The notes under the pieces are model-generated. The model saw nothing but the letters and a program-made list of their open reading frames with translations, was not told the origin of the DNA and did not search any database. The position numbers were made by a program, and so were the translations under genes. Positions 7,605 to 14,598 of a stretch of 64,000 nt of DNA are shown here, in pieces. Origin of the DNA: an uncultured Alphaproteobacteria bacterium (GTDB taxonomy: Bacteria; Pseudomonadota; Alphaproteobacteria; Rhizobiales; Aestuariivirgaceae); NCBI GenBank assembly GCA_937873445.1, contig CALMWF010000041.1, positions 62,001 to 126,000 on the forward strand, read 5' to 3'. Position 1 is the first letter of the stretch. Each line of letters opens with the position of its first letter.

Positions 7605-8653
7605 GCAAACCCATTCTGATTGTTGGCGGTGGCCCCGCCGGTCTCTCCGCCGCCCACATGCTGGCCCAGCTTGGCCAGAAAACGGTGCTGGTGGAAAAGC
7701 TGCCCCATCTCGGCGGCGCGCCCATCGTTTCGGGCTATGCCAAATTGGTGCCCTCGGGCGAGTGGGCCAAGGACGCCATCGGCGGCATGATCGCGCGTGT
7801 TGAAAAGAACAAGCTTGTGGACGTGCGCCTTTCCACCACGGTGAAGGACTTCAAGGGCGAGCCGGGCAAGTTCACCGCCACGCTCTCGGACGGCAAGAAG
7901 GTGGAGGCGGCCTCGGCCGTGCTGTGCACCGGCTTCACCCACTTTGACGCCATCAACAAGCCCGAATGGGGCTTTGGCATGTTCCCGGATGTGGTCACCA
8001 CCGCACAGGTGGAGCAGATGATCTCCTCCGGCCAGGGCGTGCGCCGCCCCTCTGACGGCAAGAAGCCGCAGCGCGTGGCCATCCTGCTGTGCGTCGGCTC
8101 GCGTGACCGCCAGATCGGGCGCGAGTGGTGTTCCAAGATCTGCTGTTCGGTGTCGGCCAATCTCGCCATGGAAATCCGCGAGGAACTGCCGGATTGCCAC
8201 GTCTATGTCTATTACATGGACATCCGCACCTTCGGTCTGCTGGAAACCAAGTATTATTGGAAGAGCCAGGAGGAGTTCAAGGTCAAGTACATCAAGGCGC
8301 GCATTGCCGAAGTGACCGCCCAGGGCGACAAGCTTCTGGTCAAGGGCGAGGACACGCTGGTCAAGCGCCCCATCACCATTCCCTTCGACATGGTGGTGCA
8401 GGCCATCGGCATGGACCCCAATGTCGACAACATGCTGCTGTCGGCCGTCTTCGGCATCGATCTGGAGCCCCATGGCTACATCGGCAAGGCCAACAGCTAT
8501 GGCACGCAGGGCGCAACCTCGCGGCCCGGCGTGTTTGTGGCCGGCTCGGCCACCGGGCCGGAAACCATTGACGACTCCATTGCCCAGGCCAATGCCGCCG
8601 CCCTTGCCGCCTATGCCACGGCCCAGGGTGCTGGCCTGAAGGCCGCCGAATAG
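7601..8653 (+). CDS. hdrA: sHdrA, FAD subunit of the sHdr complex
   Basis: A 350-residue flavoprotein. The FAD-binding fold starts at residue 5 with VGGGPAGLSAAHML, and the second dinucleotide motif GVFVAGSATGPETIDDSI is near the C-terminus. An HdrA-type [4Fe-4S] motif is visible as CVGSRD...WCSKICC (C164, C177, C181, C182). It is much shorter than methanogenic HdrA, lacking the extra ferredoxin domains, as is usual for sHdrA. It is the central electron-handling subunit of the cytoplasmic complex. It overlaps hdrB1 (ATGA) and is followed after four bases by the unknown hyp gene. Confidence 0.93.
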   Translation: MSKPILIVGGGPAGLSAAHMLAQLGQKTVLVEKLPHLGGAPIVSGYAKLVPSGEWAKDAIGGMIARVEKNKLVDVRLSTTVKDFKGEPGKFTATLSDGKKVEAASAVLCTGFTHFDAINKPEWGFGMFPDVVTTAQVEQMISSGQGVRRPSDGKKPQRVAILLCVGSRDRQIGREWCSKICCSVSANLAMEIREELPDCHVYVYYMDIRTFGLLETKYYWKSQEEFKVKYIKARIAEVTAQGDKLLVKGEDTLVKRPITIPFDMVVQAIGMDPNVDNMLLSAVFGIDLEPHGYIGKANSYGTQGATSRPGVFVAGSATGPETIDDSIAQANAAALAAYATAQGAGLKAAE

Positions 8654-8657
8654 GCCC

Positions 8658-9527
8658 ATGCGCTGGAAGGCCTTCCATAGCGCGCCCAAGGGTGCGACGG
8701 CGCTGCCGCCCCTGCCGGAGCTTCACCTTTCAGGTGAGGTGCTGCGGCAGGCGCTGCAGGCCGTCATTACGGGTGCTGAGGAACTGGGCGGCATTGAGCG
8801 CTACGTGGAAGCGGTAAAGCTCAAGTCCGACCTGTTCAAGGATGCGCTCGGCTCCGGCAAGCACCGGACGGTGCCACTCGAAACCTTCATGAGTCTCGCC
8901 ACCTTCATGTCGTCGGTGCGCCGCCGCATCACGCCCTATCTTGATGAAAAGGGCATGAAGCTGATCCGCGAAGGGCTGGCCATTCTGCTGGATGACGCCG
9001 GCGACACCGCCTCGACCGACCAGCGCATGGCCGCCTTTGCCCGTCTTTTCCCGGAGGACCGCGCCCACAGCTATGTGCGCGACCTGGCGGCGGAGGTGCT
9101 GCACTATACCGACCCGGAGCGTTACCCGCTCATGTGCCGCTGGGTGTGGGATGCCGCCACCAACACCGGCGCGCTGCGTGAAATGTGGTTCGGCGACAAT
9201 GTCGATCACACCATCATTCCCGCCGGCGACAAATATGACACCTTCCTGGCGCTGCGCCGCGACCTTGCCACGCTCTTGACCGAGAACGGCGTGTTCCGCG
9301 ACCATCTGTTCTACATGGATCTGCTCACCGCCCAGGTCTATTCGCACTACATCTGCGCCCAGGGCGGCACCTATCTCAGGGCCGACTTCGCCTCACCCCA
9401 GGACCCCATGCAATATACCCGCCGCCTGCTGGGCCTTGACGGGGTGGAACCGCGCTCCGGCCGCGCCCGCCTGAAGTCCATCGACGGCAGCGCCTTCATC
9501 ATCGACGATCACAAGCTCCTCGGCTGA
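8658..9527 (+). CDS. Conserved unknown protein Hyp of the sHdr operon
   Basis: A 289-residue soluble protein between hdrA and hdrC2, the position of the hyp gene in sHdr loci. No cofactor motif is visible and only two cysteines are present (PLMCRW and YICAQ), so it is unlikely to carry an iron-sulfur cluster. The sequence looks mainly helical, with a conserved-looking block HYTDPERYPLMCRWVWD near residue 148. It starts four bases after hdrA and 13 before hdrC2, so it is made with the complex and may be an assembly factor or structural subunit. Its function is unknown. Confidence 0.85.
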   Translation: MRWKAFHSAPKGATALPPLPELHLSGEVLRQALQAVITGAEELGGIERYVEAVKLKSDLFKDALGSGKHRTVPLETFMSLATFMSSVRRRITPYLDEKGMKLIREGLAILLDDAGDTASTDQRMAAFARLFPEDRAHSYVRDLAAEVLHYTDPERYPLMCRWVWDAATNTGALREMWFGDNVDHTIIPAGDKYDTFLALRRDLATLLTENGVFRDHLFYMDLLTAQVYSHYICAQGGTYLRADFASPQDPMQYTRRLLGLDGVEPRSGRARLKSIDGSAFIIDDHKLLG

Positions 9528-9540
9528 AAGGGATTGAACC

Positions 9541-10332
9541 ATGGCCATTCATGAAAAATCGCTGATCCGCCCGGAAAACATCAGAAGCCAGGAAAACATC
9601 GTCATCGACGGCATTGACGTGTCGGGCCACTGGTCCACCTTCATCAATGCCCGTGTCATCACCGACTATAATGAAAAGATGCAGGATGAAATTCAGGCCT
9701 TGCCGGGGGGTGAGAACATTCACCGCTGCTGGCAGTGTGGCTCCTGCACCAACAGCTGCACGGTGAACGCCATCGAGCCGCGCTTCAACCCGCGCTACTG
9801 GATCTATCTCATCCGCATGGGCCTGGAGAGCGAGCTTCTGCGCGACAAGGACATCATCTGGCAGTGCGTGTCGTGCAACAAGTGCACCAACATCTGCCCG
9901 CGTGACGTGGTGCCGGAAGGCATCATGAAAGCCACCGCCAAATGGCTGGAGCTGAAAGGCCACACCGAGGTCAATCCTTCCACCCACTTCGACGAAGCCT
10001 TCATGGAGCAGATTTCGGCCACCGGCCGCATCGAGGAAGGCAAGACCATGCGCATGCTGTTCAAGCGCACCGGCCGCTCGCTGTTCCAGGACTGGCTCAT
10101 CGAAATGGTGAAGCGCATCGCCGTGAAGCTGCCCATGCACTACGTCTTCGGCATGGGCATCGAGCAGATCTTCCCGCCGCGCGTGTCGGGCTGGAAAAAA
10201 CGGCTTGGTCCGGCGCTTGATGACTATGTCCACGAAAGTGAAAAGAAACAACGCCAGGCGCTGGGTCTGGATGACTTGATCAGCATGGCGCAGGCCGAGG
10301 TTCGGCCCGCCCACCAGAAAGCCGCGGAATAG
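9541..10332 (+). CDS. hdrC2: sHdrC2, second iron-sulfur subunit of the sHdr complex
   Basis: A 263-residue HdrC-like protein with two [4Fe-4S] motifs: CWQCGSCTNSC (C63, C66, C69, C73) and CVSCNKCTNICP (C109, C112, C115, C119). A basic helical tail follows. It is clearly related to HdrC1 but differs outside the cluster motifs, as in other sHdr operons where C1B1 and C2B2 form two arms around HdrA. The start has an AAAGGGA site, and hdrB2 follows after 12 bases with its own site. No membrane segment is seen. It should move electrons between HdrB2 and the rest of the complex. Confidence 0.92.
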   Translation: MAIHEKSLIRPENIRSQENIVIDGIDVSGHWSTFINARVITDYNEKMQDEIQALPGGENIHRCWQCGSCTNSCTVNAIEPRFNPRYWIYLIRMGLESELLRDKDIIWQCVSCNKCTNICPRDVVPEGIMKATAKWLELKGHTEVNPSTHFDEAFMEQISATGRIEEGKTMRMLFKRTGRSLFQDWLIEMVKRIAVKLPMHYVFGMGIEQIFPPRVSGWKKRLGPALDDYVHESEKKQRQALGLDDLISMAQAEVRPAHQKAAE

Positions 10333-10344
10333 GGAGAAAGCGCA

Positions 10345-11277
10345 ATGGCTGAGATCATCAACACCATGAAGCGGGTGGCCTACTACCACGGCTGTGCGCT
10401 GGACGGCACCGGCCACGGCTATAACCGCTCCACCCGCGCGCTGGCCGGCGCCCTCGACCTTGAGCTTGAGGATGTGAAGAACTGGAACTGCTGCGGCGCC
10501 ATGGAAACCAAGAACATCGACAATGAGGTGCAAACCTACCTGTCGTCGCGCGTTCTCTCCATTGCTGCCAATGAAATGGGCCACAAGAAGGTGATGGCCC
10601 CGTGCAACGGCTGCTACCACAATCTCAAGAAGGCCGAATATGACCTTGGCCACAAGGAAAAATCGCGCGAGGTGGTGGAGCGTATTTCCGCAAAGGCCGG
10701 CCACGAACCGTACAAGGCCGGTCAGATTGAAATCATTCACGCGGTGGACTGGATCAAGGAATCCATCGGCGAGGAGGGCATCCGCGAGCGCACCAAGGGC
10801 AAGCTCAAGGGCCTGAAGGTGGCCAACTATTACGGCTGCATGTACACCCGCCCGCGCCACATCTTCCCCGGGCGTGACGCGGGCCCGGGCACGGAATCAA
10901 ACTTCCGCCCGCATTTCATGGATGACATTCTGGGTGCGGCAGGCGCCACCAATGTGGACTTTCCGCTGAAGAGTGCCTGCTGTGGCGGTGCCCACACGCT
11001 CTGTGATTCCGATACTTCCACCAAGCTCTGCATCAACATTCTGCAAACCGCCGAGGCGGCTGGTGCCGACGTGATCGCCACCGAATGCCCCACCTGCCAT
11101 GCCGGTTTGGAAATGCACCAGATCCGTGCCGAAAAGGTCTTCGGCATCAAGACCAATGTGAAGATGATCTATTTCACCCAGCTTCTGGGCATCGCCATGG
11201 GTCTGTCGCACCGCAAGGTCGGCCTGCAGGAAAATGTCTCGGATGCGTCCTCGGTGCTGAAGGCCAAGGGCATCTGA
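10345..11277 (+). CDS. hdrB2: sHdrB2, catalytic-type CCG subunit
   Basis: A 310-residue HdrB-like protein with two complete CCG motifs: C17, C49-C50, C87/C90 (APCNGC) and C165, C212-C213, C248/C251 (TECPTC). In the family these bind noncubane [4Fe-4S] clusters that work on disulfide-type substrates. It is therefore the better candidate than HdrB1 for the site where LbpA-bound sulfur is handled; that is inference. The start follows a GGGAGAAAG site. Its stop overlaps the ATG of the next small gene (TGATG). Confidence 0.93.
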   Translation: MAEIINTMKRVAYYHGCALDGTGHGYNRSTRALAGALDLELEDVKNWNCCGAMETKNIDNEVQTYLSSRVLSIAANEMGHKKVMAPCNGCYHNLKKAEYDLGHKEKSREVVERISAKAGHEPYKAGQIEIIHAVDWIKESIGEEGIRERTKGKLKGLKVANYYGCMYTRPRHIFPGRDAGPGTESNFRPHFMDDILGAAGATNVDFPLKSACCGGAHTLCDSDTSTKLCINILQTAEAAGADVIATECPTCHAGLEMHQIRAEKVFGIKTNVKMIYFTQLLGIAMGLSHRKVGLQENVSDASSVLKAKGI

Positions 11278-11705
11278 TGGCCACCCCCTGGGAGGATATT
11301 GAGCGCGCCATTGAGGCGCCGGGCCAGAGCCCGGAAAGGCTGCTTGCTCTGGGCGAACAGATCCTTGAGAACTGGCTGGAGGCAAAGGGCTTCACCCCCA
11401 CCGAGGCGAAGCGTGAAAGCTTCCGCCTGCTGGCGCTCCATCATCAGGGAGCGAAGGATGAACCCTCCTTCAACGCCTGCCGTGAAACCTGCCGCGAGCT
11501 GGCCTGGCACTATAATCTGCTCAAGGACGGCGGCCCCGAGGCTGGCAATGCCGCAACCCGCGCCATGATGGTCATGGTGGCCAAGCATCTCATGCTGTTT
11601 GTGCGCGGCAAAATGGAAGTTGCGGAACTCGGTGAATTTTGCTGTTCTTCCAGACCAATTCGAGCGTTGGACAAAGACGAACTCCAAACCCAAGCAAGAG
11701 GCTGA
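11277..11705 (+). CDS. Small unknown protein between hdrB2 and lbpA
   Basis: A 142-residue soluble protein not recognised as a named family. Its body is helical and acidic to neutral, with NACRETCREL near residues 65-74. Close to the C-terminus an adjacent cysteine pair (EFCCSSRP, about residue 122) resembles persulfide-carrying pairs, though no fold can be claimed. It overlaps the hdrB2 stop (TGATG) and ends two bases before lbpA, so it is translationally coupled to both. The context suggests a partner of LbpA or HdrB2. The start is well fixed by the overlap. Confidence 0.75.
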   Translation: MATPWEDIERAIEAPGQSPERLLALGEQILENWLEAKGFTPTEAKRESFRLLALHHQGAKDEPSFNACRETCRELAWHYNLLKDGGPEAGNAATRAMMVMVAKHLMLFVRGKMEVAELGEFCCSSRPIRALDKDELQTQARG

Positions 11706-11707
11706 AT

Positions 11708-12148
11708 ATGCCAAAAGTCAGAGGCTGCAATCTCCCCGACGATCTTCTGTATGACGTCGACAATCACATCTGGTTCCGCGACATGGGTGACGGCAATGTC
11801 CGCCTCGGCATGACCACGGTGGCTACCGCGCTGGCGGGCCAGCTTGTTGCCTTCACGCCCAAGAAGGCGGGCAAGGCCATTGAAGCGGGCAAGTCCTGCG
11901 CCACGGTTGAATCCGGCAAGTGGGTCGGCCCCGCCAAGTCCGCTGTGGCGGGCGAGGTTGTGAAGATCAATGATGAACTGGTGGGCAAGCCCAGCCTTGC
12001 CAACGACGATCCCTATGACAAGGGCTGGATGGTGCTGCTGAAGCCCACCGACTGGGCGGGCGTTAAGGCCACGCTGACACCGGGTTCGGCGGTGGCCGCC
12101 AAGTATGAGGCCAAGATGGCCGCCGACGGTTTCGCCGGCTGCGCCTGA
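11708..12148 (+). CDS. lbpA: LbpA, lipoate-binding protein of sulfur oxidation
   Basis: A 146-residue GcvH-like carrier. The lipoyl-domain hairpin reads CATVESGKWVGPAKS, with the predicted lipoylated lysine at K71. It differs from glycine-cleavage GcvH (usually SVKA around the lysine) and carries extra cysteines (C7, C64, C145) not needed in GcvH. In sHdr bacteria LbpA carries the sulfur substrate while sHdr oxidises it toward sulfite. No glycine-cleavage genes are near, whereas hdrB2 and a complete lipoate assembly block are, which supports LbpA over GcvH. The start follows an AAGAGGCTGA site. A strong terminator follows. Confidence 0.93.
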   Translation: MPKVRGCNLPDDLLYDVDNHIWFRDMGDGNVRLGMTTVATALAGQLVAFTPKKAGKAIEAGKSCATVESGKWVGPAKSAVAGEVVKINDELVGKPSLANDDPYDKGWMVLLKPTDWAGVKATLTPGSAVAAKYEAKMAADGFAGCA

Positions 12149-12168
12149 TCCATCCGCACGGATGCATG

Positions 12169-12203
12169 AAAGCCGGTGGCGCTGCCGCCGGCTTTTGTTT
12201 TTT
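12169..12203 (+). terminator. Intrinsic terminator of the sHdr-lbpA operon
   Basis: AAAGCCGGTGGC (12169-12180, with one more A before it) pairs with GCCGCCGGCTTT (12184-12195) through one G-U pair and a GCT loop, followed by TGTTTTTT. It closes the plus-strand operon 20 bases after lbpA. Confidence 0.85.
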
Positions 12204-12268
12204 CAATAGTCGGAAGGCAGACTCTATCATATGGCGCGGGCTGTGCTGGCCATCGCGCCCGTCGCTGT

Positions 12269-12622
12269 TCAGTCGAGTCGGGGGCGGCTCAGGCAGCCCA
12301 CCAGCAGGTCCATGCGGCGCTTGTTCAGGGCCGCCCAGGCGGCCGCAATCTGCGCATCATCAGCCGTGGGGCTGGCGGCATGGCGTGCAAACACGGCGGC
12401 GATGAAGGCGGCCAGTTCCGGGTTCAGTTCAAAGGTGCGCAAATCACCCTGGGTCCAGCCCAGCAGCAGGGCAGCCTTGCCGAAGCGGGCGGCATCGCGT
12501 TCCACCCGCGCCAGCTGCTCAAGCTTCTCCAGGCGCAGAATGTCTTCCTTCAGCAGCTGGGCGGCAAACATGCTCTGGGTTTGCGCCGCCTCGGCGCGCA
12601 GCTCATCAATCAGCTTCATCAT
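12269..12622 (-). CDS. Small unknown helical protein
   Basis: A 117-residue soluble protein rich in Ala, Leu and Glu, predicted mostly helical with a possible short coiled coil at residues 20-45 (LLKEDILRLEKLEQLARVE). No catalytic motif is visible. Its ATG overlaps the stop of the deacetylase-like gene (ATGA), so it is the second gene of that small operon and may be a partner of the enzyme. I do not recognise the family. Confidence 0.65.
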   Translation of the reverse strand: MMKLIDELRAEAAQTQSMFAAQLLKEDILRLEKLEQLARVERDAARFGKAALLLGWTQGDLRTFELNPELAAFIAAVFARHAASPTADDAQIAAAWAALNKRRMDLLVGCLSRPRLD

Positions 12623-13680
12623 TCCTCCGCAACAGCATCCGACAGGGTGACCAGCCAGGCCGGATTGATTTCGTCATCATCCACCAGATCGCAGGTGAGG
12701 GCAGATAAAATCTTTGTGGCGGCCTCAGGCAGGCGCTTCGGCAATGCATAGCCGTTGAGTCTTCCCCACAGTCCCACCCAGCAGCGCACCGTGGTCCATG
12801 GATTATAACCGCCGCCGCCCAGCACCACGGCGCGCGGGGCCGCCCCCGCCACGCCCACCACCGCATCCCACAGCGCATCATTGCTCAGCATCATGCCGGA
12901 CAGGGGGTCTCCGGCCAGGCCATCAGCCCCGCAGGTGATGACCACGGCCTCCGGCGCGAAAGCGGCCAGCACCGGCATGACGCCAGCCTCCATCACCGCT
13001 CTGTACTGCGAATCAGTGACGCCGCGCGGCACCGGAAAGTTGCGCGCCTGCGGCCCGTGGCCCTGTCCGGTGCCCGGCCAGCGCTTTTCCTCATGCACGG
13101 AAATGCACATCACCCTTGCATCCTGTGCAAAGGCATCCTCCACCCCGTCGCCATGGTGGGCATCAACATCGACATAGGCCACGCGCTTCAGACCGCCGTC
13201 GAGAAGTGTCAGAATGGCAAACACCGGATCGTTGAAATAGCAGAAGCCGGAGGCGCGGTCAGGGCGGCCATGATGCGTGCCGCCTGCGGGGTGATAGGCA
13301 AGGTGTCCGGCCAGCGCCAGCTGTGCGGCCATCACGGAACCTCCGACCGAACTTGCCGCGCGTTCGAAAAGTCCTGTGAATACGGGGTTTTCCATGGTGC
13401 CCAGCGCAAAGGTTTCGCGCTCTGCCCGGCTGGCCTGGCCGCTGCGGCTCACCGCCTTCACCGCCGCCACATAGTCGGCGCGGTGAAACCGCGTCAGCAC
13501 GGCATCATCGGCCATGCCGCTGGCGCGGTAATTATCGGCATCAAGAAAACCTAAAATCCGGCAAATATCCGTCACCGGTCCGATGCGTCCGATGGCCAGA
13601 GGATGCCCCGGCGGATAGCCCTTGGCGTAATAGATTGGGCTGCTGATGAACAAGGGCTGTTTCCCGGACAACACAGTCAT
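12619..13680 (-). CDS. Histone-deacetylase/AcuC-family amidohydrolase
   Basis: A 353-residue class I/II deacetylase-fold enzyme. The metal site is visible in YVDVDAHHGDGVEDAF, with the usual ASGFCYFNDP before it, SVHEEKRWPGTG after it and the C-terminal LGGGGYNPWTT loop. Bacterial members deacetylate acetyl-lysine (AcuC, acting on acetyl-CoA synthetase) or acetylpolyamines; which applies cannot be told. The ATG at 13680 has an AAGGA site; a further-upstream in-frame start would run through the dsrE3A promoter. It is divergent from dsrE3A-tusA and shares their intergenic region. The link to sulfur oxidation may be accidental. Confidence 0.85.
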   Translation of the reverse strand: MTVLSGKQPLFISSPIYYAKGYPPGHPLAIGRIGPVTDICRILGFLDADNYRASGMADDAVLTRFHRADYVAAVKAVSRSGQASRAERETFALGTMENPVFTGLFERAASSVGGSVMAAQLALAGHLAYHPAGGTHHGRPDRASGFCYFNDPVFAILTLLDGGLKRVAYVDVDAHHGDGVEDAFAQDARVMCISVHEEKRWPGTGQGHGPQARNFPVPRGVTDSQYRAVMEAGVMPVLAAFAPEAVVITCGADGLAGDPLSGMMLSNDALWDAVVGVAGAAPRAVVLGGGGYNPWTTVRCWVGLWGRLNGYALPKRLPEAATKILSALTCDLVDDDEINPAWLVTLSDAVAEE

Positions 13681-13743
13681 GTTCCTTATGCGGAGGTGGC
13701 AGGGTATGTTGCTTGACCTTGCCTGAATCATGGTATTTCATCC

Positions 13744-13759
13744 ATTCTAATATATGAGT
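13744..13759. promoter_or_regulatory. ATTC-N8-GAGT operator candidate, dsrE3A/deacetylase intergenic region
   Basis: ATTC-TAATATAT-GAGT lies 45 bases before dsrE3A and 63 before the divergent deacetylase gene. It differs in one base from ATTC-N8-GAAT, the type of site bound by sulfide-responsive ArsR regulators of the BigR/SqrR group. The inner TTCTAATATAT (13745-13755) recurs exactly, on the other strand, at 37131-37141. Confidence 0.45.
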
Positions 13760-13778
13760 TTGCGCAAATAAGCATAAC

Positions 13779-13792
13779 AAATACCGGTATTT
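13779..13792. repeat. Perfect 14-bp palindrome before dsrE3A
   Basis: AAATACCGGTATTT is a perfect palindrome ending 12 bases before the dsrE3A start, in the untranslated leader. As DNA it could bind a dimeric regulator near the start site; as RNA it would form only a short hairpin beside the ribosome site. No known factor is assigned. Confidence 0.35.
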
Positions 13793-13804
13793 ACGGAGAG
13801 CCCC

Positions 13805-14293
13805 ATGGCTGACAATCCCAAGAGCATGTCCATCATCGTCACCAAGGGCTCGCTCGACTGGGCCTACCCGCCCTTCATTCTCGCCACCACGGCAGCCGCC
13901 ATGGATGTGAAGGTGACCATGTTCTTCACCTTCTACGGTCTTGAGCTTCTGAAGAAGAAACTCGACCTTCAGGTTTCGCCGCTGGGCAATCCCGCCATGA
14001 AGATGCCCATGGCCGGCATGCACATGGCCATGCCCAACCTTGTCGGCATGCTGCCGGGCGTGGATGCCGCAGCCACGGTCATGATGAAGAACATGATCAA
14101 GAAGAAGGGCGTGGCCTCCATTGAGGACCTGCGCATGGCGGCGGTTGAATCCGACGTGAAGATGATTGCCTGCCAGATGACCATGGACCTCTTTGAATAC
14201 AAGATGGAGGACATGATCGAAGGGCCGGTTCTCGGCGGTGCGGCCTCCTGGGTCGACCTCGCCACCAAATCCGACATCAACCTGTTTATCTGA
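13805..14293 (+). CDS. dsrE3A: DsrE3A-type sulfur carrier protein
   Basis: A 162-residue DsrE/DsrF-like protein with a methionine-rich flexible middle (GNPAMKMPMAGMHMAMPN, residues 61-78). The single conserved cysteine C123, in KMIACQMTMDLF, is the expected persulfide or thiosulfonate carrier. DsrE3A proteins work with TusA in moving sulfur in the cytoplasm. tusA follows 16 bases later with its own AAGGAG site. The start is preceded by ACGGAGAG. Unlike DsrE3C at 5060 it has no adjacent cysteine pair, so the two probably act at different steps. Confidence 0.88.
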   Translation: MADNPKSMSIIVTKGSLDWAYPPFILATTAAAMDVKVTMFFTFYGLELLKKKLDLQVSPLGNPAMKMPMAGMHMAMPNLVGMLPGVDAAATVMMKNMIKKKGVASIEDLRMAAVESDVKMIACQMTMDLFEYKMEDMIEGPVLGGAASWVDLATKSDINLFI

Positions 14294-14309
14294 TTGCCAA
14301 GGAGACATC

Positions 14310-14534
14310 ATGGCTGACAAGACTCTCGACGCCAAGGGCCTGAACTGCCCGCTGCCCATTCTGCGCGCCAAGAAGGCAATCAATGAAATCAGCCCCGGCC
14401 AGACGCTGGAAGTGCTGGCCACCGACCCGGGCGCGGTTGCCGACTTCGCCGCCTTCTGCCGCACCACCGGCAATGAACTGGTTGAATCCGGCCAGACGGG
14501 CAATGTTTACCGTTTTGTGATTAAGAAGACTTGA
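14310..14534 (+). CDS. tusA: TusA sulfur carrier protein
   Basis: A 74-residue TusA/SirA-family protein. The signature AKGLNCPLPILRAKKAI gives the persulfide cysteine C13 in the CPxP motif. TusA distributes sulfane sulfur; beside dsrE3A and near sHdr it is expected to feed sulfur into oxidation rather than tRNA thiolation. An upstream in-frame start inside dsrE3A was rejected because the ATG at 14310 has a clean AAGGAG site. It forms an operon with dsrE3A. Confidence 0.93.
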   Translation: MADKTLDAKGLNCPLPILRAKKAINEISPGQTLEVLATDPGAVADFAAFCRTTGNELVESGQTGNVYRFVIKKT

Positions 14535-14549
14535 CCATCATTGTGAACC

Positions 14550-14581
14550 GGCGCGACCTCCGAGGCAAAACGAGGCGCGCC
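14550..14581 (+). terminator. Stem-loop between tusA and the FadL-type gene
   Basis: GGCGCG and CCTC (14550-14555, 14557-14560) pair with GAGG and CGCGCC (14572-14581), leaving one bulged A and an 11-base loop. There is no U-run, so it may attenuate or stabilise transcripts rather than terminate. Confidence 0.35.
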
Positions 14582-14598
14582 CTGAGGGGACTGGGATC

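Noticed and set aside
11708-12148. Glycine-cleavage GcvH instead of LbpA
   Set aside because: No gcvT/gcvP genes are near, the lysine context is VESGKWVG, and the sHdr and lipoate genes are adjacent.
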